Below are positions 48,230-58,735 of a stretch of 64,000 nucleotides of DNA, piece by piece. Both the position numbers and the translations under genes were made by a program. Source of the stretch: Bettongia penicillata ogilbyi (Eukaryota > Chordata > Mammalia > Diprotodontia > Potoroidae); the NCBI GenBank assembly GCA_023548195.1, contig JAJHZJ010000252.1, positions 689,501-753,500 on the forward strand, read 5' to 3'. Within the stretch, counting starts at the first letter, position 1; each line of letters starts with the position of its first letter. The notes under the pieces were generated by a model. That model had not been told where the DNA came from and ran no database searches. It was given only the letters and a program-made list of their open reading frames with translations.

Positions 48230-49340
48230 TTCTTTTTTCTGTAATTATTTTTTGCATTCTTTTTTAAAAAATTTTTTGAAGTCTCTCCCTCAGCCATTTA
48301 AAGACAAGAAATCAGCTATACATGCAAAATTATGCAAAACATTTACATATAAGTCATTGTAAAAAAAAATTTAAAGCAAGAAAAATAAGGTGAAAGCATT
48401 ATCTTTGATTCCTACTCAGAATTCATCATTTCCCTCTCAGAGGAGGATAGCACTTTTTTTATCACAAGTCCTGCGTTATCTTGGATTGTTGTGTTGAGCT
48501 GAGCTTTCACAGCTGGCCATCCTTACAGTGTGGTTGTTGTGTAGAATGTTTTCTTGGTTCTGTTCACTGTGCATCTGTTCATGCAAGTCGTCCAGGTTTT
48601 TCTGAAGCCAGCCTGCTTGTCACTTCTTAAAGTACACTAATGTTCCACCACAGTCATAAAATATAATTTGTTCAGCTGTTCCCCAATTGCCAAATCTTTA
48701 CCACCACAAAAAGAGATGCTAGAAATATTTTTGAACATATAAGTCCTTTTTCCTTTTCCTTTTTTCAATCTCTTTGGGAAACAGATCTAGTAGTGGTATT
48801 GCTAGATTAAAAGGTATGCGCAGTTTTATAGAGCATGGTTCCAACTTGTTCTCCAGAATGGTTGCCCCTCTTCACAGTTCCACCAACAGTGAATTAATGT
48901 TCCAATTTTTCCATATCCCCTCTAGCATTTGTTATTTCCCTTTTCTGTCATGTTAGCTATTTTGATAGGTAGGAGGTAGTAACACACAATTGCTTTAATT
49001 TGCATTTCTCTAATTGATAGAACATTTGTTCACATATCTATAGATAACTTTGATTTCTTCTAAAAACTTCCTTGTAAATTTCATACACACACACACAAAT
49101 TATATATATTTGTGTGTGTGTTTGAGAAATTAGGCCTTTTTCAGAGAAATTTACTCAAAATATTTCCTAGTTTGCTGCTTTCCTTTTAATCTTAGCTGCA
49201 TTGGCTTTGTGTAAAAACTTTGTAATTTAATACAGTGTAATAAGAATTACCCATTTTACTTCCCATAGTCCTCTGTCTCATTTTATCGCAAAGTCTTCCC
49301 TTATTCATAGATGTGACTGGTAAAGTTTTCCATACTTTTC
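48230..49340 (-). mobile_element. L1 3' end (ORF2 end and 3' UTR), antisense
   Basis: The plus strand carries the complement of marsupial L1 in order: 'gaagtctctccctcagcc', 'tactcagaattcatcatttc', 'cttggttctgttcactgtgc', 'gttccccaattgccaaatc', 'agtagtggtattgctagatt', 'ccagaatggttgcccctctt', 'catttctctaattgatagaa' and 'gtgtaaaaactttgtaattt'. About 1.1 kb, diverged, with a small CA/TG tract near 49087-49123. Confidence 0.85.
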
Positions 49341-49778
49341 TAATTTGCTTATGATATCATGCATTATGTTAATCATGTTCACATTTTAACCATGTCTTGG
49401 TAAGCAATATGAGATGTTTAAAAACCAGGCTTTTCTTTGAAAGAATATTCTGAACTCCAAGAGTTTCAAGAACCTTTGTGTTGGCAGTCATAGGATTAGG
49501 TTCTAGTTATTTAAACACTTTCTACACAGGATTAATAAAGTTACTTTTGTTTCATTTTTATGTTGAAATTCTGAGCTAATACTCAGACAATAACCACAGG
49601 CTCAGCTCTTTGTAGCAAAAACCACAACTATAAATTAAATTTTGTGATTTTTTTTTAAGATGCCAAATGTCTTTTTTGCACTTTATTGTATCAGCAGAGC
49701 TACAAGTCAATCATCCAACTTGTCATTAACATTTGCATGTATACTTTCCCCATTTCCATGGTAGATTTGATGTAAAGA
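49341..49778 (-). other. Sequence downstream of GPR82 (probable 3' UTR)
   Basis: AT-rich sequence between the antisense L1 and the GPR82 stop codon. It includes a candidate poly(A) signal at 49682-49687. The extent of the transcript is not determinable here. Confidence 0.45.
49682..49687 (-). terminator. Candidate poly(A) signal AATAAA for GPR82
   Basis: TTTATT on the plus strand, AATAAA on the minus strand, about 92 bases past the GPR82 stop. It is the nearest canonical signal seen. Use is unproven. Confidence 0.4.
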
Positions 49779-50786
49779 TCAACTGCTTTCATGTGGTGAA
49801 TTGGTCTTTCTAAAGAGATTACATAGTGTTTTTTTAAATGTTTTATCTAGTAAAAGGAATATAATGGGATCTGTAGTACTTCTGGCAGCAGCAAGACAGA
49901 TGAGGAAATTTTTTATTTCTACCAAATACCCTAGCTGCTGGCTGTCATTTGTTTTGGCTAGGGCATAAAAAATGGGCATAAAAATACTGTATGGAAGAAA
50001 GCAAACTATCAGTAGACATTGAATGACTAAAAGGTGTCTTTTCACTAAGCAGTAAGTGGAATATTTTTTTGTAATACATGTGTTTTTCCTTATTTTTCTC
50101 AGATAGTTGACAAAAGAATAATAGGATAGAAATACCACTAGCAAACAAAAACCAATAAATGCAGTTCCAACAAGTCTTGCAGTCCCAGAAAAACCAGTCC
50201 CACATTCTGCCACTTCACTGTAGCACATTTTCTCATTTTCTTCATAAAGCTCCACAGCAGAGTAATATATAGTAATTGGAATTATTGTGACCAGTACACC
50301 CCCCCATATAAAACCACACAGCTTTTTGGCAAAGTTGGGCTGGCAGAATTTTTTTAGTATGCGTCCATAAAATATTTTTTCATAGAATGAGGCAGTCTCT
50401 TCCTGGGTGAGGTCTTTTTTCATGAGGGTGGCATAGCGGCTTATGGCAATGCAGCTTAAAGTGATGAGACTGACAAACATGCTGACATGCATGAACAGAG
50501 TACCCAAAAAATTGACTACCTTGCATTTTGCTGAACTGTATATCCACGTTGATCCTTCCTTAAAGTAGGCACTCATAAAAGGCATAGCACTGCATACAAG
50601 CAAATTTGCCGTCACCAGGTTTATTAAATACATGTGTGTTGATGTTTTCCTAGCAATTTTTCTTAAAAATACCCATTGTGAGAGTATGTTTCCAAAAAGT
50701 CCCAGAATGCATAGAAAGATATAAATGATCGGTAAGACAAATAAAGTGGCCTCTGATGGCTTAATATATGTTGAATTATTATCCAT
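49779..50786 (-). CDS. GPR82: GPR82, orphan class A G-protein-coupled receptor (335 aa)
   Basis: Intronless coding region for a seven-helix plasma-membrane receptor of the P2Y-like group; the ligand is unknown. Visible parts: N-glycosylation sites at residues 3-6 (NNST), TM1 about 15-40 with FGN (31-33), TM2 about 52-74, and Cys88 opening TM3 to pair with Cys188 in loop 2. TM3 ends with SRY (116-118) in place of DRY. TM4 is about 155-175, TM5 about 203-226, and TM6 about 250-275 with CFLPY. TM7 is about 287-312 with DPIIF in place of NPxxY, then helix 8 (LLDKTFKKTL). TM2 has Asn61 where most receptors have Asp. The same departures are, to my knowledge, present in human GPR82 (336 aa). The start at 50786 matches the family; an upstream ATG at 50840 probably lies in an intron. 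It sits antisense in CASK intron 5, as in other mammals. Confidence 0.95.
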   Translation of the reverse strand: MDNNSTYIKPSEATLFVLPIIYIFLCILGLFGNILSQWVFLRKIARKTSTHMYLINLVTANLLVCSAMPFMSAYFKEGSTWIYSSAKCKVVNFLGTLFMHVSMFVSLITLSCIAISRYATLMKKDLTQEETASFYEKIFYGRILKKFCQPNFAKKLCGFIWGGVLVTIIPITIYYSAVELYEENEKMCYSEVAECGTGFSGTARLVGTAFIGFCLLVVFLSYYSFVNYLRKIRKNTCITKKYSTYCLVKRHLLVIQCLLIVCFLPYSIFMPIFYALAKTNDSQQLGYLVEIKNFLICLAAARSTTDPIIFLLLDKTFKKTLCNLFRKTNSPHESS

Positions 50787-50819
50787 TTGTACCAAATTTT
50801 CTTGAACGTGGTGCAGGAT

Positions 50820-50840
50820 CTGGAATAGAATTGTACACAA
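50820..50840 (-). promoter_or_regulatory. Probable 3' splice site before the GPR82 coding exon
   Basis: The minus strand reads TTGTGTACAATTCTATTCCAG ending at 50820, a plausible acceptor 33 bases ahead of the ATG at 50786. Human GPR82 has a non-coding first exon, so splicing here fits. It would exclude the in-frame upstream ATG at 50838-50840. Confidence 0.55.
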
Positions 50841-52525
50841 GAGTTGATTTCATGTTATAGTTTTGAATAAATATTTGGAAAAAATAATAATGTAATTATA
50901 TAGGATATGTTGCTGCTAAAATAGGAAAATAAAAACATTAGTGTCTTTTCTATTCCAAGTTGTTGAGCTGAATGAGGAACAACTAACAGTGATTATTGCA
51001 GTGGGAAATACTGCTATCTAAAAAATTAAATTTTAAATTCATCAAGTTTCATTTATAATAGTTAATGATAGTAATAATTTCCTTTACTTGAGTAGTAAAC
51101 AATAGTAATTGTTTAAAAATAAATTATTATGGTAGATTCTTATTAATCAGAGAGAGGCCACATCTGAATCAGTTTTTTAAAAGTTCTTAAAATAATTTTA
51201 AACTTTAAAAATAAATTAAATTCAAGTCAGTAAACATTTGTTGGACAAATGTAATGCAGTCCAGTTGCTTTCAAGCACATGTTGATAGTGATAGAAAGTT
51301 GGTGTAGTGTTGCCAAGTGAAGGTGCTTCAGTCTGATGACTTGAGGGGGAGCCTGTCGCCACACCTCCAGAACACTGGATATTGTCCTGCTCCGTTGCCT
51401 GTGGCACATGTAACCTGACACTCCTTCCCTCTGTCCCATTCCAGCCATAGAACTATAGTCAACTCAGTGCAGCCACTGATGCAGGGAAGCCTTTTCTGTC
51501 ACCTTCCTTGTGATTCCACTCGCCATCTGTGTGACTTCCCAAACCAAGTCTACCACTGCCTTACGTTTCTGTCTCCATTATTACAGTGGAAGCTCCATAA
51601 AAAGGCTTGTGTCCCCAGAGTTGATTACAGCGTTTTGTGGCACAGAAGAAGGAAAGACTTATTTTATTTTCATTATTTAATGAAGAAAATGTTAAGCTAA
51701 TTTTGTTGCTGTTGTTGTTTAGAAAACCCCTTTTCTGTGGTTCAAGACTGTACTTCACTGCAGAAGAGCAGAAAATGATCCAGGTTCTAAATTGAGTTCT
51801 AATCTGAAACAGATAAAATCTAAATCACAGGGATGACGAAGAAGCCTGGTCAGTTACAGTGCACTTATCATCCACAAACATTCTTAATAATTTTTCCCCA
51901 AATCCAGTTTTAATATCTAAAATACTACTACAGAAATGATTTTTCTCTACTGATGGTTGGGAGTTGCCTGTCTCTATTGAAATATTGAGGTTTTTCAAAA
52001 AAACAAACTATTTTAATCACAGCAACAGTGCATATGTACTTTTTTCTTCTTCTCTCTTCAAAGGCCACACAGGAATCCTTGAAGAGTAGAATTGTAAGTC
52101 TTTTATCATGACTTATCCACTCTTATTATAGGAGGTTAGAGAAGGGTTGATTAGAAAAGACAGAGGAAAAGACGGGGGGAATAGAGATTCTGAACTGAGG
52201 TTTATTATTGGGGCAGACAAAAAATTGACCTGCACTCAGTATCCCTATTTATTCAGTATAACAGTGTGTGTCTCCATGTAAGTAGCATAAAGTAAGTGCT
52301 TTGTAATTCTTAAAGTGCAATGTGAAATTTGATCATCATGAAATACTTAGGTAGTATTAAGTTTGTTAAAGAATTCTTTTCTAAAATTTTATTCTCAAAT
52401 AAAAGAAAAAATGTTAACACTGTAAACATTTGCAATTCCATTTTCCTTTGTTATGCATTTTATATACACAGTGCTTCCATGTCTTACATTAAAAGATTCT
52501 AGTTCATAAAATTATACTCATTTTG
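50841..52525. other. CASK intron 5 upstream of GPR82, nothing recognised
   Basis: AT-rich sequence that should hold the GPR82 intron and perhaps its first exon and promoter. None could be placed. No repeat family was assigned. Confidence 0.45.
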
Positions 52526-52529
52526 AAGC

Positions 52530-52645
52530 AGGCAGGCAGCAAGCATTTACCATGCACTTCCTATGTACTGTGCACGCTAGTAAGACCCAGGGATGCAAAC
52601 ACAAGGGAAAGAAAGACAGTCCCTTACTTCAGAGAACTGAAAGGA
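52530..52645 (-). mobile_element. L2 3' end, antisense
   Basis: 'caagcatttaccatgcactt', 'cctatgtactgtgcacgcta', 'gggatgcaaacacaaggg' and 'gacagtcccttacttcag' are the reverse-complement L2 3' end. Confidence 0.7.
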
Positions 52646-53570
52646 AAAAGAAAGAGGAAAGAAGGTGCCCACGTTGGGACACAGGAGCAGAGTCCAGAGG
52701 GGGATGTCAAGAGACTGTTACCTTCAAGACGTCAAAAGATTCCCCAGTGTTCCTTCAGTTTAGCTAATGTGCTTGTTCCATCTCAAAACATCTGACTGTC
52801 TTCACGAGTTCGTCACCTGGTAGCTGACCTCCTGGTGATGTGTGTTTTCAAACTTAGACTAGTCCTCAAAAGGCAGATGTTGTCTGCCACCATTTCTTGT
52901 ATTCAAGCCTTTTAATCTTGGAGTGGAACAGAGCTTGTACTCTACCAGCATAACTTTGGGGAACATAGGGTCAGTCACCTCAGCAGCATAATGAGGCATC
53001 AGAGTAAGACTAGAGTGAAAGAAAAATAGCCTGATCTAGGTAGTAGATCTATTTTTCTTTTCAGAAAATAAACTAGAGTACAGAACACTTTGTTTTGCTG
53101 ATAGACTAAAGTTTACAATATGCCCATTTCTACTTATATTCTCTAGAAATGGAGTCCACAAATTATGACCAACAGGCCAAATTTTTAGCCTGTTGCCTGT
53201 TTTTATGCAGCAAGCTTGGTAATACTTTTCACGTTTTAAGATAAGTTTTGTTGTATTTTTAAAAGTAAAAATTATTTTTAGCTTACTGGACATACAAGAA
53301 ACAGAAATCCTGATTTGGCCCTTGCACCATAATTTGCCAGCCCCCATTCTCAACTGTGTTTATTTATCCTGGCCAAAAATCACCTAGCTACTCTATCAAT
53401 ACCACCCATATATGCTCTGGATCAGAATATTAGCTTTGGAATTTATATCTGGAAAATTATTGAGATACCTCACTTGAGGTTATATGAATCCACCATAGCC
53501 TTGGAACTTTGAGCCTGAATTCTATTGTCCTAACAGTTTTAAGAAAACCTGATGTAGGTAGGAATATATA
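52646..53570. other. CASK intron 5, nothing recognised
   Basis: No gene. At about 53145-53345, 'ggagtccacaaattatgacc', 'aacaggccaaatttttagcc' and 'gatttggcccttgcaccata' suggest an old repeat of unknown family. Confidence 0.45.
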
Positions 53571-53579
53571 AAACCTACT

Positions 53580-53805
53580 CTATAATAAGAACAGTTGATA
53601 GAGAATACTTAGCGGTTTGCAAACCATTTTGTACATTGTTATCTATGTTTATTGCTCACAATAAGGTAAATAGAAGTATTGTCCCTATTGTACAAACTAG
53701 GAAATTGAGTCTTACTGAGCCTAAGGGAACCCCATAGTCCATTATCTAGTAAGTGTTTGAAAGTTATGTATCTTCCTTTCTTTCCACTATACAGTGCTCT
53801 CTCTC
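53580..53805 (-). mobile_element. SINE (CORE/MIR-like), antisense
   Basis: 'cggtttgcaaaccattttgt', 'gtccctattgtacaaactag', 'gaaattgagtcttactgagc' and 'ccattatctagtaagtgttt' give the reversed core and head of a CORE-SINE. Diverged. Confidence 0.7.
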
Positions 53806-53994
53806 AATCTATAACTTGATTGATTTAGACATCACAGAAGTTGAAATGAACATATTCTTATTTTAAGCAAAATCTAAATCTCTGATGCTGCTTCATTTGG
53901 TAGAGAGAATCTTATTATAAGTGAAACAGTATGTAGGACTGCTCTCTAGCTCTGTGACTTTGCTTCCCTTTTAAAACTGCAAGAACCATCAGGA

Positions 53995-54240
53995 AATGAA
54001 GGAGACGTGGTGTAGTAAGAAGAGTACTACTGTTGGAGTAGGAGATGCCTGGCTTTAAACCTCCCTCCCCCACTTATGAGCTGTGAGGCCATGGGCAAAA
54101 TGCTGAGCCTTTCTGTGCTTGAGCTGCTTCACCTGTAGAATGGCTGTACTAATCATTATATTCTCTACCTTAGAGGTGGTTGAGAACATCAGGTTTGTAA
54201 AGTGCTTTTGTAACCTAAAAAGTACTATGAAAGTATTTGG
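53995..54240 (+). mobile_element. SINE (CORE-type), sense, nearly complete
   Basis: 'ggagacgtggtgtagtaaga', 'ctggctttaaacctccc', 'cttatgagctgtgaggccat', 'gagctgcttcacctgtagaa' and 'ggtttgtaaagtgcttttgt' follow the complete CORE-SINE order. Confidence 0.8.
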
Positions 54241-55345
54241 AGAAGGAAGGGAAAATAGAATTGATTAGTCCTGTCAAGCAAAGTTCAGTTTGTGTGTTAC
54301 TCTACCTTGTTAAAAAATGTCATCTGAGCGCCTTTATAAGCTTCTTGAAGATTGTAGAGAGAGACAAAGATTGTATATAATTTTTCAATGTATGTATTGA
54401 ACAGCAAACTAATATTTTAAATTTCTTCCATATTCTTTTTCATTTAAAAAATGTCTAACTAAAACAAAGAGAAATTTTTAAAATTCTGTGTAAAGACAAA
54501 AGTATAAGAGTAAGTTGTATATATTATTTTCTAGTAAGAGGTTACTGTTCATCTTTCTGCTTTAAGGTGAAATAGTAACATGTCACCACAGTGCCTAACT
54601 CATAGCACTTTAAAAGTGCTTTTTGAGTTTGATTGAATTGAATCATGTGATATAAAACCTGTAAGACTTACACTTTTTTAAATTAAGTTTAAATTTTGAA
54701 GCATTTTTAAACATAATCACATATCCTTTCGTGAGCATTTTTAGAGTTCTAAAAAATTCTCCTTTTCAATATTTTCAGCATTTTTGTTATCTACTAGATA
54801 AATTAGCAATCTACCTTACCTGTGTTAGATGCAGTAATATTTAGATTCACCAGCAATGGATTTTAGACTTCAGTTTCTCCAGTCACTGTTCCAAAATTCT
54901 TGTATTCCAGAAAAGCATAGGCAAATTCTTTTAAAATTCCAGTAGATGTAGCTTCTCAGAAGACTGAGGTATCCTAAATTAGGATGTTTAAAAAACAAGC
55001 TCAGAGCCTACAGTGCAGTGTACAGGTCCAACGTAAAAATTGAAAACAAATCTATTTTAGTTTCTTAAGGTTGGAGGAAGTTAACAAACTAGTTAGTTCC
55101 TTATTGGCTATTTTTAAGTTCTGGTTAGTTATCTACCTCAAATTATGCTTTTTTTTAAAAAGCTAGTTAAGAGTAGGACCAAATTAGTCCTGGTGTTGCA
55201 CACTTGGTTAATCTTACACACTATGTTGTCGTCACATAGAATGAGTTACAGAGGGAATTGACACTAATGTGGAGGGGACTCAAATTGTCTGTCCCCGCAT
55301 CATGTTTGTGCCTACAGGACACTTTTGCCACTGTGGACCTTAGCA
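54241..55345. other. CASK intron 5, nothing recognised
   Basis: AT-rich intron with no gene and no assignable repeat. Confidence 0.5.
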
Positions 55346-55349
55346 CACC

Positions 55350-55475
55350 AATGCTCTAGGTTTTCTTGGCAAAAATACTGGAGTGGATTAAGGCAAACAG
55401 AGGTAAAGTGATTGCTAGTTCAGTGTTCAAGGCTCGACTTGAACTCAGGTCTTCCAGAGTCTAAGCCCAGCCTTT
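55350..55475 (-). mobile_element. SINE with RTE-like tail, antisense
   Basis: 'ggttttcttggcaaaaatac', 'tggagtggattaaggcaaac' and 'gaactcaggtcttccagagt' match the reversed tail, middle and head of the SINE type seen nested at 23531-23770. Confidence 0.75.
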
Positions 55476-55779
55476 CCCAAATGAATCTTAGGAGTCTCTA
55501 GGAATGCCAGCATTTTTTTTATATATATAGGAATCTTCATTTTAAAAAAAAGTTGCCATGGTTAGACTTGTGGATATAAAAAATTGGAGGCAGGGGCTAC
55601 TCTGGTAATCTAATACTGATTTAATAAAAGCTCCACCCAACTTTCTAACTACAGACTGCCAAACGTAAATAAATACAGCTGGAAAGCTATATCTGGTAAT
55701 GAACACTGTCCTTTTACACAGAGGTATAGAGTGTGAAATCTGGAGAGAACCCAAGAGATCCCCTATTCACCACCCACCC

Positions 55780-55930
55780 CCCACCCCCATTTTAAAAATG
55801 AGGAAACTGAAGCTGATGATTTTACAGTACTTCTCTCAGGCTGCTGAGCTAATAATTGGCAGCTGTGGGATTCATGGCTGGACTTTGTGATTCGAAATCT
55901 AGTATTCTTTCCATGCCACCACACTGCCTT
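55780..55930 (-). mobile_element. SINE (CORE/MIR-like), antisense
   Basis: 'ccccattttaaaaatgagga', 'aactgaagctgatgatttta' and 'gattcgaaatctagtattct' represent a reversed CORE-SINE. A C-rich tract precedes it. Confidence 0.65.
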
Positions 55931-56149
55931 CTTAAGTGACCAGACGGTGTCCTGAATCTGTTTGTTACATAGGGTTCTATATTTCAATCATCTTACACAT
56001 TTAAATTAATGCAGTAATCCTGCCATTTGGAATTTTTTTAATTCTTTTATTATTTCCCATAATTCCAATAACTTTTACATGCCACTTCTATAGTTTTCTT
56101 TTCCCTAGTATTTTTTCTCTGAAGAAACGGCAGGGTTATTATGCTTGTA
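55931..56149. other. Short intronic gap, nothing recognised
   Basis: AT-rich intron between a SINE and an L2 piece. Confidence 0.4.
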
Positions 56150-56835
56150 TGAAAGCATTAAGAAGATTATTTTGGCAACTGTGTGAAGGAGTGCTGGGAG
56201 GGCTTAGAGACTGGGAGAACAATGAGAAGGTATTGTAGCAGTCCACATGAAAGGTAATGAATGTGCTCAAAATTTAGCAGCGTGGGTCGAGAGAAAGGGC
56301 AGATACAAGTGAGATTGTAGGTGCAGAATTGTACAGAGAGTCAAAGATGACTCCAGAGTTACATGTCTGGGAAAATAGTGATACTGGGAACATAAATGAG
56401 GAAGTTAGAAGGGAAAAGATGACGAGTTTAGTTTTGAATATGTAGACTTTAAGGCACCAGTTCTCAGGGAGAATTTAGGACTCAATATGTAGATTTGGGG
56501 TCTACAGAAGTGATAAAGACATGAGGATAAATGAGATCACTCAGAAAACAAGTGAGGCTCGGAGGTGAGGGGAAGGTGGTCTTGTCCCAGTTATTTAGGG
56601 AGCAGGAGGAAGAGGAAAGTGAATTGGCAGAGACCCAGAAGTGACCAAAAGAGTAGATGACACAGACAGTCAAGAGGGACGAGAACTGAGAAAAGTCCGT
56701 GGGATTTAGCGATAAAAAGTCATTTGTGATGTGTAGACTTTCAGCAGAGCCATGGGATTAGAAGCCACATTGCGAAGGTTTGAGAAGTAAGGAAGTGGCA
56801 AGGTAATGAGGAAGTGAAGGACAGCAGTCATTTAA
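56150..56835 (-). mobile_element. L2 fragment, antisense
   Basis: The plus strand holds, in order, 'ttttggcaactgtgtgaagg', 'aaggtattgtagcagtccac', 'gtgagattgtaggtgcagaa', 'gatgactccagagttacatg', 'tgaggaagttagaagggaaa', 'tttagttttgaatatgtaga', 'gatttggggtctacagaagt' and 'agagccatgggattagaagc'. This is about 680 bp of the L2 RT region reversed, the longest antisense L2 block here apart from 8205-8960. Confidence 0.8.
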
Positions 56836-57159
56836 TGAGTGTAGTATATGTATCCACTTTGTGTTCAGTGCTGTGCTACATACACCCTTTCAGAAGGGGC
56901 TTTTATGGGTTACAGAGGAGCATTGGACAATCACGGTTCTTAAAAAGAAACTCAGACATCTATGAGGCAAGATTTACATACAGAGAACTATTTGAAAATA
57001 AAACTATATATAACAAAATCCTAAATCTTTCTGTACAGGAATAAAAGTATTATATAATATGATCATTGTGTACTCCAGATGGTAACATTAAAACCTACTT
57101 ACCTTTTGTGACCTCAGGTATCCACATTCAAGAGTATATATATTCCAGTTTTATTCTTT
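56836..57159. other. Intronic sequence, nothing recognised
   Basis: AT-rich intron. Short open frames only. Confidence 0.45.
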
Positions 57160-57365
57160 GTGCTTTCCTAGGGTCACAGATTAGCACGAAGAGGGACTGT
57201 TTGAGATTACGTAGTCTTCGTCATTTTATAGATAAAGAGAAACATGCCTTGAGAGTTTAAGTGGTTTATCCAGTGTCATGCAGTAGTAAAAACTGTGATA
57301 AGAATCTAGGTTCTGACTCTAACCCCAGTTCTCTTCCTGCTGCACTGTTGTGCTGTGTGCATGGG
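57160..57365 (-). mobile_element. SINE (CORE/MIR-like), antisense
   Basis: 'cattttatagataaagagaa', 'agtttaagtggtttatccag', 'tgtcatgcagtagtaaaaac' and 'ctctaaccccagttctcttc' are the reversed CORE-SINE order. Confidence 0.7.
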
Positions 57366-57539
57366 AATGAAAGTAAAATTTTCCTAATAATAGGAAAATA
57401 ATAAAAACATAATTTTTTAAATTATTTTCATTAAGGCCAGGGGATAGGATTCATTAATTTGGGAAAATATCTGTAAAGTACTGTATTAGGTAGGTAAAGC
57501 TACTAGTTCTCAGTATGTTCAATATTTGTCCATTTCTGC

Positions 57540-57640
57540 AAACACATGCTAAGTGTTTACTGTGTACCAAGCTACTGGACGAGACTTGAGAATACAAAGA
57601 TCAAGTGGAAAATAGTTCATGCCTTCAAGAAGCTTAAAAT
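57540..57640 (-). mobile_element. L2 3' end, antisense
   Basis: 'gctaagtgtttactgtgtac', 'caagctactggacgag' and 'catgccttcaagaagcttaa' match the reversed L2 3' end. Confidence 0.7.
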
Positions 57641-57644
57641 TCTG

Positions 57645-57855
57645 AGGCCTGAGTTCAAATCAGCTTTCAACCAGTTACTCACTGTGTGACTGGAGAAGTC
57701 AGGTTACCTCTGTCATGTTTTCCTTGTCATTAAATGGGATAGTAATAGCAGCTACCTTCCGGGATTATTGTGAGGGTCAAATGAGATAATATTTGTAAAG
57801 CATCTTCATTAACCTAAAGCACTATAAGAATACCAGCTGTTGTTATCATGTTTAT
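57645..57855 (+). mobile_element. SINE (CORE-type), sense
   Basis: 'gcctgagttcaaatcagctt' (B-box-like), 'actcactgtgtgactggaga', 'gtcatgttttccttgtcatt', 'gtgagggtcaaatgagataa' and 'tatttgtaaagcatcttcat' are consecutive CORE-SINE landmarks, inserted in the L2 3' end. Confidence 0.8.
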
Positions 57856-58029
57856 TATTATTGCCAAGTGAATACAGCATGTAAGCAAAAAATACATATG
57901 TGCGTATGTATATATGTATGTGCATAGTCTTCTCCTAGTCTTCACTGTTACTGAATTTTAAGCAAATTTTTACTGAACGTTAAGCAAATAACTTAATCCT
58001 TTATGTTACTCTATGAGGTAGAAAATGTA

Positions 58030-58345
58030 CCTCAAAAAGGGCAAGAGTACTAACAGCTTGGAAAATCAGAAAAGGTTTCCCATAGAAAAAGCATCTGAAC
58101 TGATCCTTAAAAGGAGGACAGGAGTTTTAGAATCTGGAGTTGAGTTAGGAAGCACGTTCTGGTCCCTGGAAGCAGCCTTTACAAGGGCTCTGAGATGAGA
58201 CCGAAGGCCTAGTTCAAGGAACAGCAAATAGGCCGTTCTGGCTGGACTATAAAGGGGAGTGTCGTAAGCCTAGAAAAGCCAGCAGGAAACACATTTAGGA
58301 AGGGGGTTTCAGATGTGAATCTGACAAGTTTTTCTTTAATCCTAG
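58030..58345 (-). mobile_element. L2 3' region, antisense
   Basis: 'aaaaggtttcccatagaaaa', 'gcatctgaactgatccttaa', 'gcacgttctggtccctgg', 'gggctctgagatgagaccga' and 'caaataggccgttctggct' follow the antisense L2 order. Probably the same insertion as 57540-57640, interrupted by the SINE. Confidence 0.75.
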
Positions 58346-58548
58346 ATGTGACCAGATGTCATTAAAGGTTCTTATAATATTTGCATATTCATTTTGGCCA
58401 AGGGAATTCAACACAGTCATTTCCCCATCTCAAGAATTTGCTCAGTTGATTGGCTTAGTATAGCCCTGATAAAGACAATGAAGTGCCTTCCCTCCCTTAA
58501 TTGTTTCCTATTTATCCTGCTGTAGCTGGCTACAACATACGTACACAT

Positions 58549-58556
58549 ACGCGCGT

Positions 58557-58591
<35 letters not shown>
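58549..58591. repeat. (CA)n microsatellite
   Basis: About 15 uninterrupted CA units after a CGCG-containing start (acgcgcgtgcac). Confidence 0.95.
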
Positions 58592-58595
<4 letters not shown>

Positions 58596-58597
58596 CA

Positions 58598-58735
58598 TGT
58601 TGTCTCCCACTAAAATGTGAGCTGCTTAAAAGATGGAAATACCTTTTGCCTCTTTTTATATCCCTCTTACTGGGCACAGTAACTGACATATAGTAGACAC
58701 TTGGTATAAATGTCTTTTGATTGATTTATAACAAC
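58598..58735 (+). mobile_element. L2 3' end, sense
   Basis: 'gttgtctcccactaaaatgt', 'gagctgcttaaaagatggaa', 'gggcacagtaactgacatat' and 'tagtagacacttggtataaa' are the sense L2 3' end. The CA tract sits at the position of the ATGTACA-rich segment. Confidence 0.75.

Noticed and set aside
49945..50205. 86-codon frame inside GPR82
   Set aside because: Alternate-frame shadow of the receptor coding sequence.
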